The notes: generated by a model not told the origin, from the sequence alone. DNA of 64,000 nucleotides from Nereocystis luetkeana (GCA_031213475.1 JARUPZ010000013.1:988001-1052000); one strand, 5' to 3'. Numbered from the stretch's first letter, positions 21,966 through 31,663 are shown. Program-made: numbers and translations.

Positions 21966-22010
21966 GGCGCAGAAGTGTGTCACCTCATCTCTATCACAGA
22001 TGCGGAGTAG

Positions 22011-22371
22011 GTGGCTATGGCAGACGGGGTGAAGGAAGCCCTTTATGTGAGAGAAGTGTTGGTTTTAGTGATGCCCAGTTTGGGGTCGCCGAGCATTGAA
22101 GTGTTTGAAGACAACAAAGGAGCGACAGATTTTGGCCAAAAACCCGTTGGGCTCGTCCAGCAGCAAGCACATCGACGTAAGGTACCACTTTCTGCGCGAG
22201 TTGGTGGGGAAGGGAGATTTGGCGATGAAGTACCTCCGGACGGTAGACCAGCATGCGGACATTCTCACGAAGGCTATCGGCAAGAAGAGGTATGAGAAGC
22301 ACCGCGATTTCCTGATAGAAATTGAATCAGTTGTTCTTCTTGATTGGTGTTTGTGTATCGAGACTTATTAG
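22011..22371 (+). pseudogene. copia-1 RNase H
   Basis: Fragments of the copia RNase H C-terminus. VKEALYVREVL is in one frame (22011-22295). SSSKHIDVRYHFLRELVGKG and DQHADILTKAIGKKRYEKHR are in the other (22096-22371). KHIDVRYHFLRE and DxLTK are highly conserved in copia elements. It ends just before the purine tract. Confidence 0.85.
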
Positions 22372-22380
22372 TTGATCCGG

Positions 22381-22392
22381 CGGAAGGGAGGG
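22381..22392 (+). promoter_or_regulatory. copia-1 polypurine tract
   Basis: CGGAAGGGAGGG lies directly before the 3' LTR start TGTTCGACATAG. This is the place and composition of the primer for plus-strand DNA synthesis. Confidence 0.75.
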
Positions 22393-23098
22393 TGTTCGAC
22401 ATAGCTTGCCTCACCAAACAGTCTACGAGTAGCAACAAGTTATGGCTACATGTTAATTAATCTCTAAAGGTATAGACGCAGCTGGCACGGGAACGCGTGG
22501 TTGACTCCAGACAATAACACGGGACTCCTCTTGTACATTGTATATTCGATTTGTCGAGCCGACTCGCCTCATATGGCCGTATGGAGCTACCTCTAACGAG
22601 TGGCATTTTTGGGGTACACATTACCCCTATATCCCAATACCCTACTACCGGAATCCCTTTCCAGCATGGAACTCCTCAACCTGCGATGGATATTATGGAT
22701 CGTGTTCTTGAGTACAATCAACATTACATACGGTGTGTACGTAGTTACGGTTACAAGTTTTCTATTGTCTCGTGGAAACACCTACGAGCAGTCTCACGGG
22801 TATGTACGAGTAGGCACTGCATGAGGAGGTTTCTGGTATTCCGCTACGATTAGTTGTTCATGAGCAGCGTGGAGAGTTGATTCACATGCTCACTCCACAT
22901 TTCCCCCCGGAATCGTTTACCTCTTCCCGGGCAGACATGATGAATACATCTTGAATTATATCCTTCACACCGCGTGTTGCACTATGGCTAGATTACAGTC
23001 TAGTGTGGCCGTGGCAGCATAATATCCATCGGTTGGCTCGCAGCCTAGAGTGGCTGTTGGAGCGGATCCATTCATCGCATATCATCGCTATTTGAACA
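22393..23098 (+). repeat. copia-1 3' LTR
   Basis: Runs from TGTTCGACATAGCTTGCC to CGCTATTTGAACA, with canonical TG...CA ends. It carries about 270 bp (roughly 22453-22723) and a further block of about 100 bp near 22860-22960 that the 5' LTR lacks. One LTR has therefore lost or gained sequence since insertion. Confidence 0.9.
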
Positions 23099-23103
23099 CA
23101 GCA

Positions 23104-23190
23104 CACTTGGAGGCACGAGTAGCATAGACATGTCCCTCTTACTACTACTGCTGGAGTCGGCCCGGTGCCTTGCTACTCTGTCTGCCGTAA
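23104..23190 (-). mobile_element. LINE-A copy 3, continuation after copia-1
   Basis: Continues the LINE-A alignment broken at 17290. CGGTGCCTTGCTACTCTGTC corresponds to TGGTGCCTCGCTACCCTGTC near 2090 of copy 1. Homology fades at about 23190. Confidence 0.65.
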
Positions 23191-23419
23191 TGCTACGTGG
23201 TACAATCAACCTAGAGGTTTTAATCAGCCGGCCGTCGCCTCACCGTGTTACTCGTTATCATGTGCAAGCACGCACGGTATGCACTATGTGCAGCAGGGCC
23301 GACAAAGCCGCCGCGACTGTCGCGGTGGCTAAAGTGTGCGCAACGGTATACGAACGGCAGAAAATCGTACAACAAACAATCGACACAGCAGTTAGTTCTC
23401 CACATATCCCGAGATTAGT

Positions 23420-23580
23420 ACGGTACCGCACTATATAAGGCACCCAGTACACAGTGCGGCACGGCGCTATCCCGTGTTGGTGAGGGTTCCCGCCATAGTC
23501 CGGAAAATTTCTTCTGGCGACCCACCGCAATATATATCGTAGGACCACCCACCACCGTGACTGACTGTGTCTATATATCC
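23420..23580. repeat. repeat F copy 1, with TATA-like box
   Basis: Begins ACCGCACTATATAAGGCACC and ends in GACTGACTGTGTCTATAT. It is homologous to 24990-25081 joined to 25641-25715. The conserved CTATATAAGG looks like a core-promoter TATA box, but no transcript or coding part can be assigned. It may be the start of a longer mobile element. Confidence 0.6.
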
Positions 23581-23584
23581 CCTC

Positions 23585-23660
23585 CCTGCCTCGGCAAGGC
23601 ATGCTGCGAAGCGTGCCCTACCAGGCTTACAGCGAGTGGGGTAGGTCTTTCTGGTGGGTG
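23585..23660. repeat. short repeat shared with 61157-61236
   Basis: CTGCCTCGGCAAGGCATGCT through GAGTGGGGTAGGTCTTTCTG recurs inverted at 61157-61236. Both copies can be read as LPRQGMLR..PYQA.SEWGRSFW, so the pair may come from a coding repeat. No domain is recognised. Confidence 0.6.
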
Positions 23661-23945
23661 TAAGGCCGGGTTCAGTCCATTTTACCTTACTGTACGGTAG
23701 TTGGGAACTCTACATTTGCGCGGTATTTGGTGGGGTGGTTACGATAAACCACAGAAATGCCGATATTGCGCAGTAACTGTTTGAATGGAACGTGGCAACA
23801 TGATTTCCTCGGTAACGATTTGGATGGGAATGGGAAAACGTGATTCGCTTGGTAACGGCTTGGATGGGATTGGTAGTAGCGATTTATCACCGAAACGTAC
23901 CAGGTACCATTTACCGCGGCAAAATTTCCGAAGTGAATGAGCCCT
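23660..23945. repeat. degenerate GGATGGGA-type repeats
   Basis: Contains imperfect copies of GTAACGRYTTGGATGGGA (near 23812 and 23852) and GGAACGTGGCAACATGATTT-like words. It is non-coding, with one TACCAGGTA at 23898-23906. Confidence 0.4.
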
Positions 23946-23949
23946 GTTT

Positions 23950-24395
23950 TTTTCTGGTTTTGTTTTTCACGAGGCAGTACGAGTAGTATGTACGTACTAG
24001 TTATTTACCTCACTGGTCTTTGCACAGGTTATTAACGTCACTGGTCTCTGTAGTGTTAGCGAGTAGTATACCCTTCATCATGTCATGGGGAATGACCCCC
24101 GCAACTATCAGTGACGTAGTATCATAGCTGTGCTGCACCTTATTATGTCGGACAGTCCGGGAAGAGACGGCGATCGTTGATATTTGTGTGGTGGTTTTTG
24201 GTTCGATTGCTCCTTTTCCACTGCATGTCCGCGAGTATGCATCCCAGACAGCAAGCGGGTTCCTCTCTGTGTTAACGACTACCACCGTGCGTTTCGTACG
24301 GTGCAGGCAGCGCTCCAGACAGCAACCGCTGCAGTCAGTAGCAGCCACGAGTTGGTTGTTTGTGGGAACGATGCTGTAATTGAGCGAGGAAGTAC
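23950..24395 (-). repeat. repeat E copy 1
   Basis: Aligns inverted with 60195-60625 at clear identity, including AACCAACTCGTGGCTGCT and CTGCACCGTACGAAACGCAC. A 161-codon minus frame (24495-24010) exists, but indels between the copies break the shared frame after GAIEP, so a conserved protein is not proven. The shared stretch PTNNQLVAA..SGCCL..CLHRTKRTVV is the best-conserved part. MITE-P sits at its upstream end. Confidence 0.65.
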
Positions 24396-24407
24396 CGGCG
24401 GTAACGT

Positions 24408-24492
24408 TTAACCCTTTTAGGACCGCAGTCTCGTTTTGGGGACAACTACTACTACTGAAGGTCATTTTAGACTGCAGTCCTAAAAGGGTTAA
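24408..24492. mobile_element. MITE-P copy 1 (TTAA-flanked)
   Basis: Both ends carry TTAA (24408-24411, 24489-24492) followed by inverted CCCTTTTAGGACCGCAGTC-type repeats. The total is 85 bp, almost all palindromic. TTAA targets and CCC-starting ends are typical of piggyBac elements. This would be a tiny non-autonomous derivative. Assignment is by ends only. Confidence 0.7.
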
Positions 24493-24989
24493 CACTCGTA
24501 CTGCTGCTATTAATAGCTAGCTGTAGTTCAGTTTGCGCATTGATTTCATCTTTTTTTTGTACGCCTTCTTTGTCTCGTGTATTTTGTGAACACGGGCCCC
24601 TTCGTTTGAGAGTTCAACAACAACAGCAACAACAATAACAACAACAGAGTAGCTACTACCATACGTACCTGGTACCTGGTACGTCGTATCGTTGCTGCGT
24701 ACTATTCAAATACGTACTGCTGTGCATGATATTATTGCAGATTCATTTATTTATTATTATTTGCCTTCTGACAATGTGCAGGGCGTTATTCATCCATACG
24801 CGACCTTCGCGGTAAAATTCGTACCAGGTACTCTACGCTGCACATGAACATATACATGAAAAAAGCAGCTCTTTTCAGATTGAACCGTTATTTCTACTCG
24901 TCGTGCAACGGTATAGGACCAGCAGGATATCGCGCTGTAAACGCTCTACACAGCAGTTCTCCTCGTATCTCGAAATAATAGTGTGATAC
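24493..24989. other. intergenic with short repeats
   Basis: No gene. It contains a (CAA)n stretch near 24618-24650 and three TACCTGGTA/TACCAGGTA words (24666, 24673, 24822). CATACGCGACCTTCGCGGTA recurs near 25840. Confidence 0.45.
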
Positions 24990-25080
24990 CGCACTATATA
25001 AGGCACCCAGTATTTGGTGCGGTACGGCGCTATCCAGTGTTGTTGTTGTAGTGAGAAGTCCCATCAGAATAGTGTTCAGA

Positions 25081-25167
25081 GTGCCGGCGTCCCCGGTGGC
25101 TTGGTAGGTGGTCCGCGTGCCTATCAATATCAATTTCGTGGGTTCAAGTCTCACCGAGTTGTTCTGG

Positions 25168-25217
<50 letters not shown>

Positions 25218-25640
25218 CTCACATTAACTCTCTGACGAAGGAGTCCGTGGTCACACAAAGGTGCTGGAGCCCTATAATTGGAAAAACCCTTGAAAAAAAA
25301 AAAAAGAAGAAAATTCGGCTGCCTCAAAATATACAAGACGGAGAAACACAAGATAAAACCAATCAATGTGCAAACTGAACTATTAAGTGCATGCTCGTGG
25401 CTTTTTCTTGCAAAAATGAAATTGATTATTAGCGGAAAGCGCGAGAGCGTGAGTTAGCTACATTCAATGAAATTCGACGAGCAGTGGGAATGCTGAACCC
25501 TATGCGCGACAAAAAATAAAGGCACGTACCGGGGGGGAGAAGGGTGGACGCGTGTGACCACGGCTTGTCCAGAAGCTTGTTGAGGGTAAAACCTCCCACG
25601 AGTAAATAAGGCTGGAAAGTAAAAGTGATGTTGAAAAAAA
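25081..25640 (+). mobile_element. SINE-2, split by a C element
   Basis: The tRNA-like head at about 25081-25156 has CCCCGGTGGCTTGGTAGGTGG (box A region) and GGGTTCAAGTCTC (box B). The head continues after the insertion as GTGCATGCTCGTGG at 25387. The body holds GCGGAAAGCGCGAGAG and GGCTGGAAAGTAAAAGTGAT and ends in an A-run near 25640. A possible 5-bp duplication AGTGC flanks the whole element. It is a second family, distinct from SINE-1. Confidence 0.8.
25163..25385 (-). mobile_element. C element inside SINE-2
   Basis: On the plus strand, (TTG)n at about 25167-25216 is followed by CTCACATTAACTCTCTGACG, GGTGCTGGAG, an A-run, and ends ACCAATCAATGTGCAAACTG. On the minus strand this is a short element with a (CAA)n 3' tail. 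It is homologous over its length to 59988-60176. No ORF. Confidence 0.75.
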
Positions 25641-25861
25641 AGTGCGAATATTTTCTTCTGGCGACCCACAGCGCTACCGCGGGACCACGGACTGTGACTG
25701 AGTGTGTCTTCGTATGTATCTAAAGAGAGTACCTCAACGTATGTATGATTGCTGTATACGTACCATACTGCTGTGCTGAATGATACCAGATACGGTACCG
25801 CAGGTATTATTAATAGATTAACAGGTTAATTCATACGCGACCTTCGTGGTAGGATTCATTT

Positions 25862-25965
25862 GTTGTTGTTGTTGCTCTCACATTAACTCTCTGACGAAGG
25901 AGTCCGTGGTCACACAAAGGTGCTGAAGCCCTAGGAAGTTCCGAAACACAAAAAAAATCGAAAAT
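25862..25965 (-). mobile_element. C element, 5'-truncated
   Basis: TTGTTGTTGTTG, then CTCACATTAACTCTCTGACG and AAAGGTGCTGAAGCCCTAGG. The 3' end is kept and the 5' side is lost after about 100 bp. Confidence 0.7.
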
Positions 25966-26004
25966 ATTCTGTGCCAGGTACGTACATTTTCTTTTCTTTT
26001 TTAA

Positions 26005-26317
26005 TCATCACTTTTTTTTACTTCCAGCCTAACTAACTCGTAGGAGGTTTTACCCTCAACAAACTTCTGGACAAGCCCTGGTCACAGGTGTCTACCCTTT
26101 CCCCCCCCGGTACGTGCCTTTATTTTTTGTCGCGCATAGGGTTCAGCATTCCCACTGCTCGTCGGTTTTCATCGAATGTAGCTAACTAACGCTCTCGCGC
26201 TTTCCGCTTATCAATTTTCTTAAGCAAGAAAAAGCCCTGAGCATGCACTCGGTGGGACTTGAACCCGCGAAATTGATCTTGATAAGCACGCGGACCACCT
26301 ACTAAGCCACCGGGGAC
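26005..26317 (-). mobile_element. SINE-2, complete, inverted
   Basis: The tail side starts near 26005 (CTTTTTTTTACTTCCAGCC). The body has CGCTCTCGCGCTTTCCGC. The inverted head at about 26247-26317 carries GGGACTTGAACCCGC (box B complement) and CTACTAAGCCACCGGGGAC (box A side). It is the clearest uninterrupted copy with head and tail. Confidence 0.85.
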
Positions 26318-26413
26318 ATGAAATATAGAATACGCAGCCCCAAAAATGACTTCATATACCTGGTAATCTTTTTGTTGTTCTAAATATTATAGGTGCTCTC
26401 CCAACAAAGATTA

Positions 26414-26745
26414 CTATGCAGGGCTTTCCCCGGGATTTTGCCCGTTGTAAAAAACCCGCGGGATTCCACGGGATATGGGATATTCCCGTGACCCCGTGGA
26501 ATTTTGAAAATCCCGTTCCCGTCCAACCTGATTCCGTGGAAATGTTCGCGATCCCGATCCCGTCCCGTTTTTTTTTTAATATCCCGATCCCGTGCAAACA
26601 AGTCCCAATTTGGGCAAATTCCGTGAAATCCGTGTCCCGGCCCGTGCGAACCCGTGAAGTTTGAGATTTCCCAAATCCCGTCAAAACCAGTCCCCCCGTG
26701 GTTTCGTGCTCCCACGAGATTTATCGCGTGATTTTTTATACAACG
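26414..26745 (+). mobile_element. hAT-like CCCGT-rich element, part
   Basis: Starts CAGGGCTTTCCCCGGGA and is filled with variants of CCCGT and its complement, ending near CAACGGGAATTTACAGGG. CAGGG ends with CCCG-rich subterminal repeats are typical of Ac-type hAT transposons. An inverted relative lies at 29330-29711. No transposase and no 8-bp duplication could be confirmed. ORFs of about 110 codons on the minus strand are repeat shadows. Confidence 0.5.
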
Positions 26746-26766
26746 GGAATTTACAGGGATTATTGG

Positions 26767-27605
26767 TGTTTGTTTTTGTTTTTGTTGTTCTCACATTAAC
26801 TCACAATTCAATGCAGTCCGTGGTCGCAGGACAGGCTCCAATAACTAACTCTGGAGTGGAAGAAATACCTCAAGTAAAAACAGAGGCGAAAAAAAAAAAA
26901 CAAGCATACGCACTCCACCACTGCGGACACCAGGGAAGCAAAAAGGAGACTATTAATAGCAGACAAAAACCAAAAAAAGAAGATGAAGCTAAGCAAAAAA
27001 AACAAAACAAAACAAAAACAGACGCAGATAGATAGCAAAACGCAAAAATAAGGCAAAACGGACCATACTAACAAAGACACAAAGAGGTACAAACGGGAAT
27101 GAAAGAAAAATGAAAAAAAGAAAAAAAGAAGGGACAAAAAAGCGATAATCACGGGCGGGGGGGAAATAAAATACGAAAGGCAGGCACTGGAGCATACAGA
27201 CACGAAAAGTTGCCCAGATGGCACCATGCTAGTTACTTGGGTCCCAAAGAAAGGAGTGCATCATGACGATGATGGCCATAAATAACCAGGCTTCAGTCTG
27301 TTAGACCGCCTCCCCTCCCCCCCCCCCGCCATTCCCCCTCATCCCCCTTTCGCCCCCCCCCTCTTCCCTGCCATTCTGCACACTCGCGTTGGCGTCAACG
27401 GCTGTGGTCGCTGTTGCAGCTATTCTATGCCGTTCTGCCGATGCCTCCTTCTCATCTATCTGTATGCCATTTCCGCATTGCATGAAGGCCTCCGCCCCTT
27501 CCTCGACCCGTTGGAACCATCTGCCGGCTTTCTGTGCTGCCTCGCGCCACCCTTCGAGCTTGATGCCGAACTCCTTGAGGTCCTCCTCAAGGTACGAATC
27601 AGCGG
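26767..27605 (-). mobile_element. LINE-B 3' part
   Basis: Minus-strand LINE end with the protein C-terminus at 27605-27301, then a purine-rich untranslated region. It terminates in a (CAA)n-type tail, seen on the plus strand as TTGTTGTTCTCACATTAACTC near 26780. The same 3' end occurs at 28803-28975 and, inverted, at 34690-34975. Confidence 0.75.
27301..27605 (-). pseudogene. LINE-B ORF C-terminus
   Basis: Reads YLEEDLKEFGIKLEGW and then AAQKAGRWFQRVEEGAEAFM, ending in a Gly/Arg-rich tail. The DL-x-x-FG segment is characteristic of the C-terminal region of RTE/CR1-type LINE proteins, and the second block matches LINE-A. All upstream coding sequence is missing. Confidence 0.65.
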
Positions 27606-27679
27606 TTAAACGTGCTCACAACTCAAAGGCAGAAAGGCATGCTTTCGAACCTTGCCTGTAGCATTTGTTTTTGGATGTT

Positions 27680-28577
27680 TGCCAAAATCAGGTACACCTT
27701 GCCACTTTTCGGCCAAAATCAGATACGGTCTAAAAACAAGTACAAAACACACGCCAGGAGCCCTGCTATTGGCCAAGCTGGCATTGTATCTCATTTTGAC
27801 ACGAAAATGCCAAGTTTTTTATACCTGTTTTTTTCTACTCTGTCTAGATTTCAACTGATTTTGGCCAGGTTTGAACCAATCAAAGAGGCCATACGTCCAC
27901 TGTTTTTTCTCTGAGTATATGCGTCTGCCCTCCCTCGGTTGAAATTCTTCAGTATCAACGTATAAACTCTGTACCCATACGTCGTACGTAAAAGTACGTA
28001 TTTACACATGCATGCTTGCGTGCGCTGGTTTCACTTTTTCTTCTGTTGTGGGGTGTGCGTTTCAGTTTTAATTAGCTGCTGTCGTGATGTGGAATCGGCA
28101 CGGACACTGGTTGTGCTGGATGTAGACGGGAAAAAAGAACGGTTTAGTGCGAAGAACACACACACTCTGTGTGTTGTTTTCTTTGGCCACAGCAGTCGAT
28201 ACAGCACCATGGTCTTTGTCTGCACCACCCCGCGTCGAGGTGGTCTCAGGTTTGGTAGGACAAGATAATTTTGTGCCGAGCAGGCGGTTCCGCGAGGACG
28301 GTCTAGAAGATTTAAAGCTGTCAACGGGGGGGGGGCGGCAGATACTCTTGGCGCCCCCGCCGTTGTAACGGACGAAGCCTATTGGTAGTGTACTCCCTAA
28401 ACCAAACAAAACAATGCAGATTTTGAAGGCCATGTGGCACGCTTTATGCTTTACTCATTATTTTTTCCCAGACTTTTTCATGGACAGAACACCGCTCGAG
28501 GCGGGCATTTTTACTTGATTTAAGTATGTAACCTATTTTGGCACAAACGGATCAGGTATACCTGATTTTGGCATTTT
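27680..28577. mobile_element. possible inverted-repeat element
   Basis: The left end TTGCCAAAATCAGGTACACC, with GGCCAAAATCAGATAC about 24 bp further in, has an imperfect inverted counterpart at 28530-28577 (AGGTATACCTGATTTTGGCA). About 900 bp lie between, including a LINE-A tail fragment. There is no transposase. A non-autonomous DNA element or chance inverted repeats are both possible. Confidence 0.35.
28095..28165 (+). mobile_element. LINE-A tail fragment
   Basis: AATCGGCACGGACACTGGTT through GAAGAACACACACAC is the last 70 bp of LINE-A. This is a severely 5'-truncated insertion. Confidence 0.75.
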
Positions 28578-28802
28578 CCCTTTCTTTGTTTTTTAAATGT
28601 GCTACGAATGCACGTAAATTTTCCAGATATAGTTTCTATACAAATTTCCCATGATTAAAAATGTTTTCGTTTTACGTAATTAATTATTTTAAAAGACAAA
28701 TTTTCCCGTAAGTTTAAATTTCATGAAAAATAGTTCAGTGCGATCAAAAACGACACGAATGATGAATGCGCCCTCCGCCGGTGTGACTCGCCGCCCATAC
28801 AG
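28578..28802. other. AT-rich spacer
   Basis: No gene or repeat family seen. It is AT-rich up to a (TTG)n start. Confidence 0.4.
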
Positions 28803-28975
28803 TTGTTGTTGTTTGTTGTTGTTGTTGTTCTCACATTAACTCACAATTCAATGCAGTCCGTGGTCGCAGGACAGGCTCCAATGACTCTGGAGTGGAAGAA
28901 ATACCTCAAGTAAAAACAGAGGCAAACAAACAAAAAACAAGCATATACGCACTCCACCACTCACTGCAGTATAAA
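28803..28975 (-). mobile_element. LINE-B 3' tail
   Basis: TTGTTGTTGTT, CTCACATTAACTCACAATTC, CTCTGGAGTGGAAGAAATAC: the same as the start of the LINE-B copy at 26767. Truncated after about 170 bp. Confidence 0.7.
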
Positions 28976-29329
28976 CACACGGGCGCCACTTTTTTATGGC
29001 CTGCACACGCACAACAAGTAAGTGTGAAGGTGTTACCTACTGAGCTACAGGGGTAAAAGATCGATCGATTACCCAGCCCAAGGTAATCCTTACCTGGTAT
29101 AACACAAGCTACTACCCCGATCTTGACAAGAGAGGGGCAGGACGTCATGAGCGGTGCCGGGACAATTGCCAGCGATGGCGTGCCGACGAGTGAATGAAGT
29201 CATTAACTTCGCGTATGATACAGTAGTAGTACTAAAAAAAGTGCAATCGTATAATTTCATACCAGGTACGAAACACTATGTATGTTGTTGCTGTGTACCG
29301 TACAAATACCGGGCAAAATGGTTTTTATT
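28976..29329. other. spacer
   Basis: No supported gene. It contains TACCTGGTA at 29091 and TACCAGGTA at 29260. Confidence 0.4.
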
Positions 29330-29711
29330 CCCCGTCTCGTGCAATCCCGTGATACGTTAGTCCCGTCCCGTGGAGTACCGCGTGCGTTTTTCGTCCCCTA
29401 AAATCCTGTCCCGTAAAATCCCGTGATATCTCAACCCCGTCGCGTGGAGTACCGCGTTTTTTCGCCCCGTGAAATCTCGTCCCGTAAAACCCCATGGCAT
29501 CTCAATCCCGTCCCGTGCAATCCCGTGAAATCTCAATCCCGTCCTATTCTTTCCATTCAATCCCGTGATGGTACCATCCCGCCCTATACTTCTGTCCCGT
29601 GCTTTAAATACCCCTTCCTTCTTATTATCCCGTACCGGGGAATCCCGGGATATTTTGATCCCGCAGAACCCTTTCCCGAGACGAAAATTCGGTCCCGAGG
29701 AAAGCCCTGAA
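29330..29711 (-). mobile_element. hAT-like CCCGT-rich element, inverted
   Basis: Dense in ATCCCGTG and CCCGTCCCGT, ending at CCCGAGGAAAGCCCTG, which is the inverse of the start of the element at 26414. The opposite end is not recognisable. Same family as 26414-26745. Confidence 0.5.
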
Positions 29712-29839
29712 AAGATTGCGCCGGTGATCTCAGGTCTCAGGGCATATATTCTAAAAACACTGGAGTAGATGGAGAAAAAGGATGCACAGGTCTGATTGAT
29801 ACGTGGCTACGTATATACGAGCACCTTCCATGTATGTAC

Positions 29840-29925
29840 TATTACGGGGGGGCATAGTTAACAGGACCAAATATTGTTAGTAAAAATGGTCAAATATATA
29901 GTTTAACTAGGGTCCCCCGTAATAA
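29840..29925. mobile_element. MITE-T, internally deleted
   Basis: TATTACGGGGGGGCATAGTT at the left and GGTCCCCCGTAATA at the right. The right inverted arm has lost the TAGTTAATAGG part. 86 bp. Confidence 0.75.
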
Positions 29926-30098
29926 TCCTGTAATCAAATTCGGCCCTTCAATGACACTTTCGCTCTTCTTATTCGTTGTATGTACTCGTATTTGGACGCT
30001 ACAAAATCGCATTAATATAATACAGCTGTAGGCGCTGCACTTTGTCGGGAAAAAAATGAAATATTAAGGATACTGATGCCATAAATGGTATGTTGTTC

Positions 30099-30482
30099 CT
30101 ACGTATGTATACCAGGGGATGTTTCCCCAACGTTGCGGAGGGAGGGCGCAGGCACCGACATGTACAATACGTTCACCTTAAGCATTACTCGGGGAACCTT
30201 CCATGATGGCACTCTCCCCTGTTTGACACGTCTGGTCTGTACGTTCGGTGTCCATCTGAAGCTCTGGTCCGGCGACTTGAATGACATCCTTTTCGTAAAT
30301 TCACCTATTTTCCCACACAACATTCGTATTTTGTCAAACTCTTCTTGTGGTTTCCCATTTTTTTGAAGAATTTCCCGACTATTATTAATAGTGCCGTGGC
30401 CGTTCGTTGTATAGTTCCCATTTTGAAGTTTCCGCAAGCTGTCCTGGCGGTCACGTCGATCTCTCTTATTTCCACCTCCCAA
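30099..30482 (-). CDS. hypothetical ORF, 127 aa
   Basis: An open minus-strand frame from an ATG at 30480-30482. The predicted protein is basic and hydrophilic (starts MGGGNKRDRRDRQDS). No domain, signal peptide or membrane segment is recognised, and there is no second copy in the window. It could be a real exon, or chance. The composition is more protein-like than that of neighbouring ORFs. Confidence 0.2.
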   Translation of the reverse strand: MGGGNKRDRRDRQDSLRKLQNGNYTTNGHGTINNSREILQKNGKPQEEFDKIRMLCGKIGEFTKRMSFKSPDQSFRWTPNVQTRRVKQGRVPSWKVPRVMLKVNVLYMSVPAPSLRNVGETSPGIHT

Positions 30483-30771
30483 CCATATGCGATTCGTTAA
30501 ACACGAGCAATAGCCCCTGTCCCCCCCCTCACATTCAATTTCCTGCTCGCAATCACCAAGCGAGCCAGCTGTTTTTCCCGCCTCGCAAGAATCAGGTCAC
30601 TTCTCGCAGGTCCTAGGATCATACATACACCACGCGTGTCCCCATCCCTGGTCACATCGTTTGAAAGGGCTTCTACTTACTACTTACTGTTACAGTAGTA
30701 ACTACTGCTAGAGAAGCCGCCAGTCGCTTCGAGCGGTTTGAGTTTCGACGGTATTCTGGTAGTTAACAGAC

Positions 30772-30848
30772 ATGAAGGGCACCATGGCGACGATGATTTT
30801 GGCCTACGCAGCGACTGCAGCAGGAGCAGAGGACTTTTTGGTTTCCCG
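30772..30848 (+). CDS. candidate first exon with signal peptide
   Basis: ATG at 30772 opens 25 codons: a short basic start (MKG), then a hydrophobic, Ala-rich core (MATMILAYAATAAGA) with a plausible cleavage after AGA, followed by EDFLVS. The exon ends at a strong donor, CCCG|GTGAGT, at 30849. No continuing exon is identified downstream. A related exon-like sequence with the same GTGAGTTC donor context lies at 36036-36114. Inference only. Confidence 0.35.
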
Positions 30849-31340
30849 GTGAGTTCAAGCGCGCGCCATAGATATACATACCAGGTACATGATACGTCGT
30901 CTATCACACGGCCACCCCGAGTTCGACCGCGTTTGTTTGCTATTGACAATTTTGCAGTATAAAACAACAACTAGTTACTAGCTCCTCCTGTGAGATTGAG
31001 AACTCCGTCGAGACTCATATTTGCAAGCTGTGTGTGCCATTAACACTTCGTTCGCGCGCCACCTCTATCTACAGATCGAGTTTAGTTAGAAGTTTTTTTC
31101 TCAGATAGGCGTGTGTGGCCATACTTGGGTACTATCTACTGCCGCCTAGAGTCCTGTCTCGCTTTGTTGTGCGAAGTTTGCAACCCATTAATTTATTTCA
31201 ACACGACATATTGTTTATGAACCCTGTGTGTTTTACACCAGTTAGTTTGTGCTGGGGCGTTTTCGCGTGTCGTGAAAAAAGTATACAGTCAGTACTGACT
31301 GGTGTATCATGCCTCCGCGTGACTGCGTGACCGCCCAAGC

Positions 31341-31574
31341 TTGCTTGAAATGACAGAGGATGAATGTAAGGTATCATCAAATCAAGCATTTTTTACGGCC
31401 GCGTCAGACTTTTTTTGCTGGAAAGGTGTGCTAGGAAACTGTCCGAAGGGCGGGTTTGATTGCGGTGGACCTGTGTCGAACTATACCCCTCCTAATGTTA
31501 AACGGCGAATGGGTGTTCGCTTTGACTTCCAAGTCCGCGGCCAACTGAATAAACTGCTGTACATAAACAACTAA
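31341..31574 (+). CDS. hypothetical ORF, possible exon
   Basis: 77 codons ending TAA. The second half (NCPKGGFDCGGPVSNY, then RRMGVRFDFQVRGQL) looks protein-like and has paired Cys. An internal AAAG|GTGTGC could be a splice site. It lies 0.5 kb after the candidate signal-peptide exon on the same strand, so the two could belong to one gene, but phase and joins are not shown. Confidence 0.25.
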   Translation: MLEMTEDECKVSSNQAFFTAASDFFCWKGVLGNCPKGGFDCGGPVSNYTPPNVKRRMGVRFDFQVRGQLNKLLYINN

Positions 31575-31608
31575 CTGCGTTTTGGGCTTCTTTTTAATCG
31601 TGCATGTC

Positions 31609-31663
31609 ACGAGTAAGGCTGGAAAGTAAAAGTGATAAATTAATGAAAAAAAAAAAAAAAAAT
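31609..31663 (+). mobile_element. SINE-2 tail fragment
   Basis: ACGAGTAAGGCTGGAAAGTA, AAAGTGAT and an A-run at about 31644-31662: the last 50 bp of SINE-2. Confidence 0.6.

Larger units (their letters stand above)
17291..23098 (+). mobile_element. copia-1, Ty1/copia LTR retrotransposon with TSD
   Basis: Complete in outline: 5' LTR, gag, protease, integrase, RT, RNase H, purine tract, 3' LTR. The order protease-integrase-RT-RNase H is the Ty1/copia order. It is flanked by CAGCA at 17286-17290 and 23099-23103, a perfect 5-bp target duplication. It sits inside an older LINE-A copy. Stops and lost catalytic residues show it is dead. Confidence 0.92.
24990..25715. repeat. repeat F copy 2, split by SINE-2
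   Basis: The left part, 24990-25081, starts GATACCGCACTATATAAGGC. The right part, 25641-25715, starts TTCTTCTGGCGACCCACAG. Together they match 23420-23580. The intervening bases are a SINE-2 that itself contains a C element. Confidence 0.7.

Noticed and set aside
26352..26715. Two 110-codon minus-strand ORFs rich in Gly, Arg and Asp
   Set aside because: They are translations of the CCCGT-type repeats of the hAT-like tract.
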